Shown: in pieces, positions 1 to 23,180 of the stretch
How the letters are laid out: each line of letters begins with the position of its first letter
Numbering within the stretch: position 1 is the stretch's first letter
Assembly (NCBI RefSeq): GCF_040939455.1
Contig: NC_134136.1
Span: 99,684,014-99,748,013, forward strand
DNA length: 64,000 bases
Direction of reading: 5' to 3'
DNA from: Microcebus murinus
Lineage: Eukaryota > Chordata > Mammalia > Primates > Cheirogaleidae
The notes under the pieces: generated by a model
Told to the model about the DNA's origin: nothing
What the model saw: only the letters and a program-made list of their open reading frames with translations
Database searches by the model: none
Translations under genes and position numbers: made by a program

Positions 1-810
1 TGAAACACAACCCCAGAGCTCTTCCTCAAGCACCTGAAGACTTTGAATACTGGGGCCTGGGTTTCTGGGGGAGGGAAATTGCTACTTTGATTGAGAGTAG
101 CTGGAATGTAAGTGACCCCAGGCTTTGCCCCAGGGCCTTTAGCTGAGGTGCCCCCAGAAAGAGAGCCTGGCTGAAGCCTAACATTTTGCCTTTTCACACG
201 CCAATTAAACCCAGTCGAAATCTAAATGCTTCCCCAGCCTCTTGCTCCAGGAGTGGCTGTCCTTTTCAGTCTTGTCTTTTATATAAGTAGCTGAGAGGGG
301 AGATTTAGAAGCCTTGCACTCACTAAATAGATTAAACAGAGCGAGCTTGTTTATTGAATTGCTCCAAAGTCCAACAGACACATACTGAGCAGGTGTTTTA
401 TACTCACATTCCCTTTTTTTCCCTTCAATAGAAAGTGCAGGTAAAGGTTTATGTGACAGGAAAGCATGTTTAAAATAATTTTGTATCCTAAGATTTCATT
501 AAAAATTCATAAAGGTTGGGGCAAGGATCACTGTGTTGTATTCAGACAAATGGTGGGGGGGTTAATTGGCCCTGGTGCTTGCTATTTTTCCTCATTTCTA
601 CAGAATGGTGCCCTCTTTGCCAGCAGCAAAATGTCTTTCAATATGGCAGTCTTTCCTTTCTTACATTATTGGTAAGATTATGCTAACGAAATGTTTCCCC
701 TTGTATAATTATGCTATGGTTTTCACAAATGTTTACCTATGTGTTTTTATAAAAGAAAAATATGTTCTGTCTTTAATAAAGTTTTCTAAAGGGACAGCAG
801 TTGCGGTGAA
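1..810 (+). other. Possible 3' UTR end of POLA1
   Basis: Unique AT-rich sequence without a coding frame, ending with AATAAA at 775-780 on plus followed by a G/T-rich stretch. In human, POLA1 ends tail-to-tail with ARX at a distance of about 6.7 kb. Here the hexamer lies about 6.8 kb from the ARX poly(A) site. No POLA1 coding sequence is in the window, so this rests on synteny and one hexamer. Confidence 0.4.
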
Positions 811-865
811 TCCTTATCAGGTACAAAAAGTTGACCAGAGGGGCAGCAAGGAGCAAAATATGACT

Positions 866-1000
866 AAAGTGGGCACAGTGGCTCATGCGTGTAGTCCCAG
901 CTACTCAGGAGGCTGAGGCAGTAGGATCACTTGAGCCTAGAAGTTCAAGTCCAGCCTGGGCAACATAGCAAGACCCTGTCTCTTTAGAAAAAATACATAT
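866..1000 (+). mobile_element. Alu left-monomer type SINE (FLAM-like)
   Basis: GTGGGCACAGTGGCTCATGC through CTGGGCAACATAGCAAGACC then an A-rich end; a single arm only, diverged. 7SL-derived. Confidence 0.8.
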
Positions 1001-2374
1001 ATGATTACAAGCCATCACCTTCCCAGACCTCAGCCCAGTTTTCTTTCATAACCACCCCAATCTATCGATCGATTGGAACCCAGCTCAGGGTTTCTTGGCA
1101 CATGTTTGGCCGAATGTTCTGAGATGCATTTAGGAGAATTTCTGTGGACTTTGGGTCCTTTAAGAGATGAAGTATGGTTGCTCATATGCTTTGCTGACTT
1201 GGGCAGCCAAAGAGAGCAAAGCCAAGAAATTGGCGGTGTCTCTTTTTGAAGAACAAGGCCAATGGCTCTTAGGAGAAAGGTCTCCCAGAAGCAAGTCCCG
1301 TAGCCTTGCTTTTTCTTCTCTTTTCCCTCCTTCACCTCTCCCTTCAAGATCTCACCCCTCTCCTCTTTTCCCCTCATCCTCTTACATTCAGGTTCTAAGT
1401 AGAAACACTATGGGTTTAGAGCCGTGTCAGTTAACTAACCTGGTTAACTAACTTCAAGCTCTGTAGCCCGTCACAAGTTGGGACGCCCAAGTTGCTTCAG
1501 GAGACTAAGGGATTAATGTGGTTTTATTGTTCCTCTGGTCAACTCTTTTGATAATTGCTATTATCATATAAACTTATAGAGATGGTTCTCTAATGTGTGC
1601 TTCCAGAACCCAATCCCCAACTTTGCTTTCTGAAGAGAAGGTACGTTTTCCTTGATTTCTGGGAGCTGGGATTATATTAAATATAAATAGTTATCCTGAA
1701 CTTGGTCATCAAGAAACTCCAGAAGGCTTCTCACTGGATTGTTTGTCTCTACCTCTAATTGTCATCCCTGTGAGGAGAGGGACCATTTCTATAGAATGTC
1801 AGATGTTTCTAAGTACAGTCCCTGAATAAAGCTAATGCAACAGTTGATGTTTTCTTATTTCAATCTGTTATAACTCCAGGCACCTATGGATTCCAGAATT
1901 GTATGGAAAGGTGAAACTACTACTTTGATTAAGAATTCCAGTGGATCTCTGTTGGAAGATTGGATACTCACTTTTCTCTGAGAATATTTTCTACTCTTTG
2001 ATTTGTGTTGGTTAATGGCACATTGGGCAGAACTGGCATGGAAATGCCACCCACTTCTCTGTAAGAGGAGAACCTACCCATATGTCTACATGGGCTCTCT
2101 GGCAGGGATCTTAAGCTCAAACTCTAAAAGTGAATGGATGAAGCAAGCCGAGTTCACACTAGAGAGTGGCAGGGACTATGGCAAACTAGAGTGGGCAGGT
2201 CCTGTCCAAAGGGAGCAGCAGCTATTCAGTGATGCTGGGAGGGACAGTGCCAGTGTAGCCACATGATCTAGTTTTCAAGAGAAGCCAGGAATCCAAATAG
2301 TCAATAAAGTTTCTCAATTTCTAAACTCTAGCAACTAATTTTCTTTCTTTTCTTCTTTTTTTTTATTTTTTAGA
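1001..2374. other. Unique intergenic sequence, nothing recognised
   Basis: Mixed AT-rich DNA with short unsupported frames on both strands. I see no family match, RNA gene or conserved motif cluster. Confidence 0.5.
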
Positions 2375-2685
2375 ATTTTTTTTTTTTTTTCTGAGACAGG
2401 GTCCCTTTCTCTCACCCAAGTAGAGTGCAGTGGAGTACAGTGGCATGATCATAGCTCACTGTAACCTGAAACTCCTGGGCTCAAGGGATCCTCCTGCCTC
2501 AGCCTCCTGAGTAGCTGGGACTACAGGCATGAGCCACCATGCCCGGCTAATTTTTCTATTTTTGGTACAGATAGTATCTTACTCTTGCTCAGGCTGGTCT
2601 CAAACTCCTGAGTTCAAGTGATTCTCCTGCCTCGGCCTCCCAGAGTGCTAGGATTACAGGCATGAGCTTCCACACTTGGCCTAAT
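2350..2685 (-). mobile_element. Old dimeric Alu (AluJ-like), antisense
   Basis: T-rich head, GAGACAGGGTCCCTTTCTCT, two arms each ending in CTGGGACTACAGGC or GCTAGGATTACAGGCATGAG. It has many differences from younger copies and lacks the AATTAATTGG linker. Confidence 0.9.
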
Positions 2686-2689
2686 TTTT

Positions 2690-3385
2690 TTAAATAAAAT
2701 TTTAAACACTATGTGAGCCAGGCTACACCTCTGGGCTAAAGTTTATCCAGGCCAGTGGGGAAATGGCACCCTACAAAACCTGGCTCTTCTCAGAGCCCTA
2801 TGCCTCTGAAAAAGGGTACCTTTTCTGTTTAGGATCTAGAATCTGATCCTTGCACACAGGCTTATCTTGGACATAATTTGCTTACTCTCAACTCTCCTTC
2901 ATGTAAAGGTGGATAGAGGAGGCCAGAAGTTGAAAATCCTAAAAAGACCATGCTTGATAAGGTTTTAATTTGGCTAGAAAACAGATGGAGTTAATCGCAT
3001 GACTGTGGCCCAGGATGTGGGGACTAATCAAAGTTCTCAGACTGGAGTTTGGGAGATGTTGAAAGGGAATTAATAATTCACTGCCCCTCTCCACCACCCC
3101 TTTCTCCAGCCCTGCCACCTCTTGCCTCCAACACACACACATACAGACCTTGACATACATTTTAAGCATCATTTAAAATGAGTTTGTCAGAAGATACAAG
3201 GATAAAGAAACTCCAAAAACAGATTTTCCTATCTATCAGGGTTTTATGAAAAACACCAAGCCCCAGACCCTCTTGTCAGGATCCCTGACTCCTCAATTTG
3301 GTGCTATTCAGTTCTCCCTTACCAAACTTAAAACTGTATTTTCCTCCTCTCACCTCTCTCCTCTCTCTCCCCCCGCCTCACCTAA
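2690..3385. other. Intergenic, nothing specific recognised
   Basis: Unique sequence with a short (CA)n at about 3132-3143 and a CT-rich run at 3340-3378. No gene. Confidence 0.5.
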
Positions 3386-3387
3386 AT

Positions 3388-4260
3388 ATTTCTTAATTGA
3401 ACGATTTGTGGTGGAGCTTCCTTATAGCAGTTTAATAGATTAACTCATCTGAGCCAGCCTCAAATTTCAGATTAAAATTCCTTCATCCCGAAGGCAGCAT
3501 TATCAGGTTGTTGGAGGCTGTTTTCAAACCTTGGTTTTGAATAGCAGCGGCTCTGCATTAATTTAACCACTAAGCTAATAAGTAGGTTTCGTTTTGTTAT
3601 GCTAAGCTTTATTGCTTTTCTTTTGATCAGAATGGTGTTGTTGAGCAAAGCAGCAGACAAGGCATTCTTTGATGAGGGAATTAGCGCTCCATTCTTCCTC
3701 TATTATTCATAGCGCAGTGGAATATGTAAGTACCTGAGGGTGTCAAAGGAGCGCAGGTTCTATTGCAAAGTGCTCGCCTTGTTTCTCTCAATAGCTGACT
3801 ATGAGATGATAAACCGCTTAATACACTGTGCTAATTGGATGAGAGCAAAAAGAGATGGGAATTAAGGCGAGGCAAAAGGAGAAAGTGCAACCAGCCTTCA
3901 ATTCACTCTTTCACCACTTTAACAGCACCAAAGGAGGCACAAGCTTTCTATAAGCAGACTAGAGGTTTTGTGCAGAGATAAAATGAACGTGTTAGTGGAT
4001 TCAAGTAATACACTAATTATTGCACAGTATAAATACCACTACTGGTTTTATAACAGGGAGGTAAACTTCTTTTGAGAGGGTTATAGGATTGCTTGGCAGT
4101 GGTGTAGAACCTAATAAGGGCCCAGAGTAATAACCCCCTGGATTAACAAAATTGCTGCTTGTAGAAGTATGATTCAGGCTTTTACGAAGATTTCCGGAGA
4201 ATGAATAAAAATGACTGAATGACATTTCTTAATGTATAACTGGTAATCGCTCCCTTTTCT
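3388..4260. promoter_or_regulatory. Candidate conserved enhancer 3' of ARX
   Basis: Roughly 870 bp of repeat-free DNA packed with homeodomain-type cores: TTAATTGAACG, GTTTAATAGATTAAC, GCATTAATTTAACC, GGAATTAGCGCTCC, GCTAATTGGATG, GGAATTAAGGCG, ACTAATTATTGC, GGATTAACAAAATTG. It lies 3.3-4.2 kb beyond the ARX poly(A) site. Ultraconserved enhancers flanking ARX and inside POLA1 are established in mammals. Whether this block is one of them is inference. Confidence 0.5.
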
Positions 4261-5275
4261 TTAAAGGAAAAAAAATGTATACTTCAAACTGGACCGTTAA
4301 TAACGTCAAGGGACAACATGACTTTTTCCTTTGAAAAATGCTTTCTCTCTGTCAGGTAGTGGGTTTTCTTCTCCCCACCCCCAGCCAGGCTGCCACTGTC
4401 AGTTAAATATGCAGTTGCTCCAGGGAACTCTGTGTTCCAAAATACCATTTTAGACCCCATGTAAGACCCCCCTCATTCAGACACACTTTTGTGTATACAC
4501 ATGCTCACGTACACATTTTTTTCTCTAAAAGCAAGTTGGACTAACTTACGTATAATTTCCTTTCCTCTAACATAAGCCCCTTTTTCCATTCTAGTAAAAT
4601 CTCTGCACTTTAAACGATACTAATAAGAGAACTACAGGTGCGTTGACTCTTGATATTGTAAGTCAAAAACAACGGTAATAAATGTTTGCCCAGTTGGGTT
4701 GGGAGGGGAGTAGTAAGAGAAAATATGGGAAATGGGTCAGGGCCAATTTCAGTGACTTTAAGACTGAGTTTCAAGTCCCAAGTGGTCCCAAACCTTCTCT
4801 TCAATAGTCACACTCCCTAATTCATTCACTTGCTACCTTCCTCACCACACACCTGAGATGTCTACCGCAACTACCGTCCACAGTCCAGTCCATGGGTAGT
4901 GGGTGATGGAAGAACACTGCTAGTAATACTGTGCCAATTGGCCCCTTTTTGCCTTCTGGGGCCTCCTCCAGATCTGGCTGACCTGTCTGAAAATGTAGCA
5001 AATTAACTTGCCTCTTCCTCTCAACCCTCCCTCAGAGGCCCATACCGGGCTATGGGCTATGTATCACCCCTCACCCCAAGATGCTATGGGGGTGGCCCTG
5101 GGAAAGCAGGTGTTGGGCCATGCTGCCCTGGGTGTGACAGGAGACAGCCATGCCCTGAACTGGGCTCTCCTGAACTCCCCGGGGCTCTGCATGTCCTCCT
5201 CCACAGTGGAAGAGGTTTGCTTAAGGTTGGGGGGGTCAGCCGCTCCCAGCATTGTGACCGAGTTCCCAGATATTG
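4261..5275. other. Intergenic, no gene supported
   Basis: Unique DNA. Frames at 5.0-5.45 kb on both strands overlap each other and have no recognisable protein features. Confidence 0.5.
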
Positions 5276-5780
5276 GGGCCAAATTGGGTTGCCATTCATT
5301 AATAATGCTCACAATAAGATTAAATCATTCTGGAAAATCTCATAAAATCCCCCTAAGTACGCTCCAGTGGCTCTTTCCAATCCCCATCATTCAGCACTTG
5401 GGGAGGTTTGGAAGGAGAAGAAAATTGGTTTCTTTGCTTTTAATGCTGCTTTGAAAAGATACTCAGAGTTTGTCATGCGTGACATGTCACATGTTTAATG
5501 TGAACTTGCTGGAAGTCAGGGGGTCTTTAGCGTGTGATATTTATGGGGAATATTAAGTGCAGAATGAGGTCCCTCCAGCTGGGGAAAGTTGAAAGAATAG
5601 GAGGCCCAGGACCGGGCTTGTTTGCGGCATCAGAATGACATAGGATTAAGAGTTTGTAAAACAAGGCGAGGGGTTCTCATTGGCCAGTAATAAATGTAAT
5701 CCTTGGAGGTAATTTCACGCAATTTGCTTCTGCTCCATGGAAGGGTCAAATGAGAAAAAATGACTTAAAAAAGAGTTCAT
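5276..5780. promoter_or_regulatory. Second candidate regulatory block 3' of ARX
   Basis: Contains CATTAATAATGC, GATTAAATCATTC, CATGCGTGACATGTCACATG, GGGAATATTAAGTGC, CCAGTAATAAATGTAATCC and GGTAATTTCACGCAATTTGC. Repeat-free with clustered AT cores. Inference only. Confidence 0.35.
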
Positions 5781-5889
5781 TAACAGGAAGAATGGTACTG
5801 TTTCTCGTATACCATCCAACTGGCAGCCTGGAGGGGGAACAAGAAGCCCTACTAAACAAAAAGCCAAAATCGACGGAAAATTGATATTG

Positions 5890-5940
5890 ACCACCAAAAA
5901 CAAAACAAAACAAAAAAAAAACTCAACAAAAAAAAACTTC
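5890..5940 (+). repeat. A-rich simple sequence (CAAAA)n
   Basis: AACAAAACAAAACAAAAAA-like low-complexity stretch next to the CpG island. Confidence 0.7.
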
Positions 5941-6009
5941 TTTCCTTCACGCTTCTCCTGCACTACCTTCTCCCAAACTCTGGAGTGGCCCTGCCCATCC
6001 CAGAAAAGC

Positions 6010-6850
6010 AGCCTTCGTTCCGGCGGGAGACCCTGCGGCATCTGAGGGTTTTAGAGTCTCAGGCCTGGAGGAATGCCCTGAAAGTTCCCACCCGGCCCAC
6101 GAAACCCGGAGAAGCCGTGTGTGGTGGGAATGGGAGTTGGCGGCCGCTCCCCATACCCCAGGCCGGGGCAGAGTGGCGGTGACCGTCCTGACGGCCAAAG
6201 TGCGAGAAGCAGCCTCAGGCGGGCAGTCCTCAGTGCCCTCCCCCCACAAGGTTTCCAGCGGGCGGGGCCCGCGGGAGTTGGGGCCCGTGGGTGAGCCGAG
6301 GACGCGCGGGCTCCAGCGGCGCAGCTGCCCGGCGGACTGCCCACCCCCACCCAAGGCGGGCGCAGCGCCTGGCGGGCCGCTGACCTCTGCCCGACCCCGC
6401 ACCTTCCCATCGGCCGCGCACACTTGCGCCCCAGGCCGCGAGGGGCCCCGGCCCCCCTCCTTCTCCAGGGCGCGCGCGCGCGGAGCCCGGCGGGCCGGGG
6501 CCCCGGAGGCGCGCCCACAGCCCCCGCGGCGACCGACTGGCCAGCGGTGTGGCGGGGGCGACCGCCCCCAGCTCTGCGAGTCGCAGTAGTCACTCAGCGG
6601 CAGCCCCCCCCCCTGCGCCCCCCTGCCGCTTGCCCCTCTCCTCTAAGGTCCAGCGCTCTAATTACCGCAAATTGAAACTAATTAAGCTTCTCTTCCCTTT
6701 CCCATCACCCTAGGAGCGTCGGCGAGACCCACCCCCCGCGGGCGGGCTTCCACCAAGCGGTCACCCGAGGGGCGAAGGCCCCGGGGGGAGGGAGAAGCTA
6801 CCGTTCCCGCCGCAGGGAGGGGTGCGCCGAGGGGGTTAAAGATTGCAAAT
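6010..6850. promoter_or_regulatory. Orphan CpG island between POLA1 and ARX 3' ends
   Basis: Very GC-rich with dense CpG, peaking at 6.29-6.58 kb (GGGCGCGCGCGCGGAGCCCG-like). It lies beyond the ARX poly(A) signal where no promoter is expected if only POLA1 and ARX exist. Its 3' side holds an AT patch CTCTAATTACCGCAAATTG. Long ORFs on both strands are GC artefacts. Confidence 0.7.
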
Positions 6851-7008
6851 CTGTTTGGGTCTCCTCACGAAACCTGAGTTGTTTAGATTTTTTTAAATGT
6901 ATACATTTACTAGTGCCTGGATAAGTGATGTAATGACATTTGTCGAGTTAAGATCTGCCACTTGGATACCCCTCGCTGCCTTTCCATCACTGTTCCTCCG
7001 TGTTCTCT

Positions 7009-7029
7009 CTCCTCTTCTCTCTCTCTCTT

Positions 7030-7095
<66 letters not shown>
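7009..7095 (+). repeat. Compound (CT)n(CA)n microsatellite
   Basis: CT/TTCT repeats to 7046 followed by about 24 CA units to 7093, roughly 0.5 kb past the ARX poly(A) site. Confidence 0.95.
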
Positions 7096-7589
7096 CCCCT
7101 CCCACCTCCCTGCGAATGTACGGTGGAGCCCGCCCCTTCGGAAGCGAGCGCCTCAGCTTCTCGCTCTCGCCATTACCTGTCATCTCGGACTGCGCACTTC
7201 CTTGCTACGTGGCACATTCCACCAACGGCTTCCTTCGCCTTCAGAGCCAAGACTCCCGCTTGCTTCAAATTTCTGACTCCATCGTCAACGACGCCCACAG
7301 CACACCCACCCACCCTCGAACCCACCCCACCCTCATGGCCCAGGACCCCCAGCTCCCGCTGCAACACGACTGGGGGCGCCGAGATGCGCGTGGGAAGCAC
7401 TGCGGCGGCGGCCTTAACCTTTGTAGGAAATCCGGTTCCCTTTGAGGATCGGATTCAAACTCAAGGCCTCTTGCCAGGAAGACGAGTGTGCGGACAAACC
7501 CTGGAGGTGCCAGGGCGCCGAGGACTTCCCCGGGGACCCCTTCTTTTGTCCCCTCAGCGCGGGTATAGAACATTCACACTTCCTTTTGT

Positions 7590-8531
7590 TAAACATATAT
7601 TTTTTTTTTATTTTGAGCGTGACACTTCTCCACTAGATAGCAAGGAAAAGTGATAACAATTACACATTACACAAAAGTACTGTACCATTGCCTTTATCTT
7701 GAAGGTTTCGGAAGCCTCTACAGTTAATAAGTTAAATAAAGGGCTTGAGTACATAAATATTTGTCTAGGAACCCTACCGTATCTACAACACAGTAAGAAC
7801 CTACAGGAGGACAAACTTTTACCATACCACGCTGAGTGCAATTGCGTTATAACATTTCAAATATACAAAGCTCTGTTCTTTTTTTTAATAACAATGGTAT
7901 GTACAGAATCAATAATCACAGTTTGGTGACTTCAATAGTCCATATTCTAGCAGAGTATTTCCCTTTGGTTTGATATAAAAACCTTGGTTGGTGTATGATA
8001 AAGAAGAGAACAAGAACAAGACGCCCCTTTCCTTTAAGTGCACTGTTAGCTATCTTACAGACTCGCGTTCGCTTCCCTGGCCCTGGCTTCACGCCGGGGC
8101 CCACGCTGGGAAGATCAACTTAGAGCGCCAAAATGCTATTTAAAAAAAAAAAAAAGCTAAGTGGGGCGTCAGGAGGAAGAGAGGTTGGGCTTTTTAAATT
8201 TTTAACTTCAATATCAGGCGTTTTGGGAGAAAACTCCCCGATGTTTTCAGTAAAGTAAGAACGGGAGAGAGTGGACGTTGGAGTTGGAGCGAGGTTGCCA
8301 GTGGCAGGAGAGGGACAGGGGCAGGGGCGAGTGGACAGCCAGCCGAGGAGGTGCCACGTCTGGTAGCGCCGAGGGCTGCCTTGCCCGCGCCCAGACTGCT
8401 GAGAAGGCGGCTGCTCTCTCTCTGTGCCGTCTCAGGAGTGTGCTGGTCCTCTGTTTCCATTTGGTCTTGAGTGGTGCTGAGTGAGGTGACCTTTTGGGAC
8501 GCGCCCGGGGCGCGAGGTTGGAGGGCAGCCT
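7590..8531 (-). other. ARX: ARX 3' untranslated region
   Basis: About 940 nt lie between the stop codon and the first good minus-strand poly(A) signal, close to the remembered human 3' UTR length. The segment is AT-rich and unique, unlike the GC-rich coding exon. The left boundary is estimated at 10-25 nt past the AATAAA and is not exact. Confidence 0.75.
7607..7612 (-). terminator. ARX: ARX poly(A) signal AATAAA
   Basis: TTTATT on the plus strand, so AATAAA on the ARX sense strand, about 920 nt after the stop codon. It sits just before a run of T (A on the sense strand). No other canonical hexamer was noticed nearby on this strand. Confidence 0.7.
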
Positions 8532-20051
<11,520 letters not shown>

Positions 20052-20330
20052 TCAAACTAACAACTTTCTAAGTTTGCCATCCTCTTCCTGCAGGTCCTCC
20101 TTTAACTCTTTATGGTTGGCCGAAGTTCTAGTTCGTTCAGATACCAGGCCTGAGGGGGCCACCTCAGCGGCGTGCGCCCCTTCCACCAACCGGAGGACCT
20201 CGCTCCCTGGAGGCGAGGCCTTGAGGCTCTGTTTCAGACTCTCTCGGCACTTTTCAAAGCCGATATTGCGCTCCTATGACAGCGCCTTGACCTCAGTGGA
20301 GCTCAATAGCCGTTTTCTCTAGGCCGGACC

Positions 20331-22060
20331 GCCCTGGAGGCGCCAGGATGACCGCTACAAGCAAACATGTGCCGTCTAGGGGGTTCGGTTTTCTCTTGTG
20401 GCCCAACGCATTGCGCTGTCTTCACACTGAGCCTGGCCGTTGCTCTCTTGTTAGTAGCGTCCCTCAACCGCTCTCCTCTCCCTTTTAAACTCTGGAATAA
20501 GAAAAAGCCCCCTAAAGACAAAGCTCTGCCATAGGCGTGCGGCCTTCCCTAGAGCATCTCCAGGGAGGAAAGGGACAGGAGAGTGTCAGCTGCGAGGAGG
20601 AGCGACTGAGACGGGTCTGGGGGTCTCCCCCTTCTCCCTGAGCTCTCCTCCCTCTTTTCCCTATAAATTCATATCTGTTAGGCCGTCACCCTGAGGCTGT
20701 TCACTCACGAATTGCACCTGGGGAACGGATCCAGGGAAGGGCTCTGAGCTCCCCAGGGTGGAAGGGACCTCAGTTCCCTTCAACTAACTCTAAGCACCTA
20801 AATCCTGAAGTCTCATGATCAGGCTCCATGGGCAAAGGTGAGAGAGGCGAGCCTTAGGGAGAGCGCGCTTCTTTCCAAACAGCTTCTTCTGCTGAAAACC
20901 AAGACCCAACTTCGACAGAGACCCAGCGTTCAGTCGAGCCCGGACAAGAGACCGTCACGGACGCCCTCCGTGCCTGGGTGCAGGGCCCAAGGAACAACCG
21001 GGGGGCCCCCCCGACTCTGGCGGAGTGGGGGCGAGGGTGGTGGGTGGGAGAGGGGCCGAGGAGGAGAAATCCACGCCGGGTTTTCCTCTCTCAACCCCTT
21101 CAATGTGTCAAAGAGAAAAGCGTTTTACAAAGGATTATACTTGAATCACTTACAGTCAGTATTTAAAAATACAAGGATGCATAACTGGGATTTTTTTTTT
21201 CAGCCATAAACATCTGCACAACTCTTGGATGCTGGTGGGTGGGTGGCAGACAGATCGGGCTGGCTTGGCAGGAGCGTTCAAGATACAACTTGAAGCGGAT
21301 GAAGGGTTGGGAACAGGCACACTAATAATGTTAATACTAATGCTGATACTACTACTACTATTAAAGGCAGGACAAAAAGGATTTCTCTCTGTCCCTCTCT
21401 GTCTCTCTCTGGGTTTTAGTTTGATCCACACCCGTTTTTCCTACACTTGGATGATGGGGCGGGAGTGGGGGCGGAAGAAAACCCAAGCTATCCCTGACAT
21501 GTGATTTTCTTTTACCCACTCTCTTCGATTCCAAGGCACCTGGGGTCCGCTCCTTCCTTTCTCACATTCTTCCTTTTCCATCCTCACCAACAGTTCTGTG
21601 TTTTTATACTGTCAGGTTCAGCTTTAAACTAACATTCTGCGCGCTGATTTCTTCCCCCCTTCACTCCCCCGTCCCCAAAGCCCATTCCAGGCGTGCAGGT
21701 CTCCTCACAGCCGAGAGGCGTAAGGACGCGGGTTTCCTCCTTGCCTCCAGCCGCGGACCCTCGCAGGCGTCCCTGCGGCTTGGTGGCTGCGAGAGACAGA
21801 GGCACTTTTCCCTCCCCGGCTGGCCCCGCGTCGGAAATCCACAAGACCCGGCTGCCGTGACTTCAGAGTCTGCTCCGCACACGCAGAGAGTGGGCTGAAA
21901 ATGAGTCCAAGAAAGATCGTGTTAAACAAAAAGAGCCACAAATGCACAAATCATTTCTGAGAGCCCAACGGGGTTTCAGCTATCTGGGTGGAAGACTTCT
22001 TCGCCTCCATTCCCCTCCTCCCCCTTCTGCAGCTGTTCTCCTTCTTTTAAAAGAAGTCCG
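20331..22060. other. ARX upstream unique region
   Basis: GC-moderate DNA without transposons. Contains short (ACT/ATA)-type simple sequence at 21.32-21.36 kb and a CpG-rich patch at 21.66-21.86 kb. No coding frame is supported. Confidence 0.55.
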
Positions 22061-22680
22061 ACTTTGTGCTGGGGTGTATTCTAATTTTAATCACCCACTG
22101 TAAAAGGGAAGGTTAACTTAGAGTTTCTGGTTCTGATTTAATGATCCCTGGAATTAGATCTAATTCTATTCATGGAACATAAAGTGTTTATTTGGGAGAC
22201 CTGTGTGAAAACACTAGTTTTGTTTGTTTTGTTATTTTATTTATTTTTACTATTTTCTAATCAATCTTCCCAAGTGAAGATGTTATTGGGAGAGCACGTC
22301 CATTCACCTCGGGAGAAGGGCCTGACCTAGCTCACTCTACACCCAGCAGCCCTGAGATTGCCTTTGTCACAGTTCAATACTCAACTTCAAAATCTACAAT
22401 TGACTCTTGTTATTCCCGAGAGATTAAATTAAAAAAAAATTACAGGAAACTTTTCTAAGGTACTGGATGAGGAGACAAAATCTGCTGGCATCTCCACAAT
22501 GTCTTATTAGAATACGAGTTACGATATATGTGTGTTATCCTATAGGTCATTTTAGAAAAATAAAATAATGCCTCTAATATCTAGGAAGAATTTAATTGGT
22601 GTGTAGAGTAGGTAGACTTTTTAATAATTGGGCTATAGGACTATATATAAAAGAACTTATCGTTTAGCTCAATTTAATAT
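22061..22680. promoter_or_regulatory. Candidate upstream regulatory block A
   Basis: AT-rich, repeat-free: TTCTAATTTTAATCACCC, TGATTTAATGATCC, GGAATTAGATCTAATTC, TTTCTAATCAATC, TTTAATTGGTGTG. Dense homeodomain cores about 2.5-3 kb upstream of the promoter. Inference. Confidence 0.35.
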
Positions 22681-23180
22681 TTACTCTGTCAGCCAGCAAA
22701 ATGACACTTCACTTTCTTTTCATCTCACTTTCTGCACTTTCTTTTACCCACTAATCAAAACTAATTTCATTTTAGTGATAATATTATTCATGTTTATACT
22801 TTATTATTCACAACCCCTGTCTCCTCTAATCTTTGGGGTCTGTAACTGTTGGTTTGCTTTTCCTGTGCTGCTTGGAAAACAATAGTTTATGGTTCATCTG
22901 CTTTTAAAATCAATCACTAAATAAAAATGACAATAATGGCTGGAACTGAGGGTCAGAAGTATTTAAAACTGTTGTTTATGGTGAAAAATAGGGCTTGCTC
23001 CCAGAACTGGAAATAATAATTACCTAGAAGAGGACAGTGAAAGAAACCCCTTTCTTTTCTGTAGTGAGAGGGCTAATTCTACATTATAGTTTTAAAATTA
23101 TATTTCCAAGAAATGCAGAATAAGGGGGTGGCAGTTAGATGTCATTATCCAGGGGAAAAAAATGTTTGGAGGAGAGTTAA
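22681..23180. other. AT-rich unique DNA
   Basis: No repeat or gene recognised. One unsupported 85-codon frame at 22628-22885. Confidence 0.5.

Noticed and set aside
5008..5454. 148-codon plus ORF between POLA1 and ARX
   Set aside because: Overlaps long frames on both strands and shows no family features; its end falls in a likely regulatory block.
6051..6593. 180-codon minus and 156-codon plus ORFs in the orphan CpG island
   Set aside because: Stop codons are rare in such GC-rich DNA; composition is Pro/Arg/Gly/Ala only, with no domain.
6897..7653. 182- and 217-codon ORFs across the CT/CA microsatellite
   Set aside because: They read through the repeat as His-Thr and Ser-Leu runs and end in the ARX 3' flank; no protein features.
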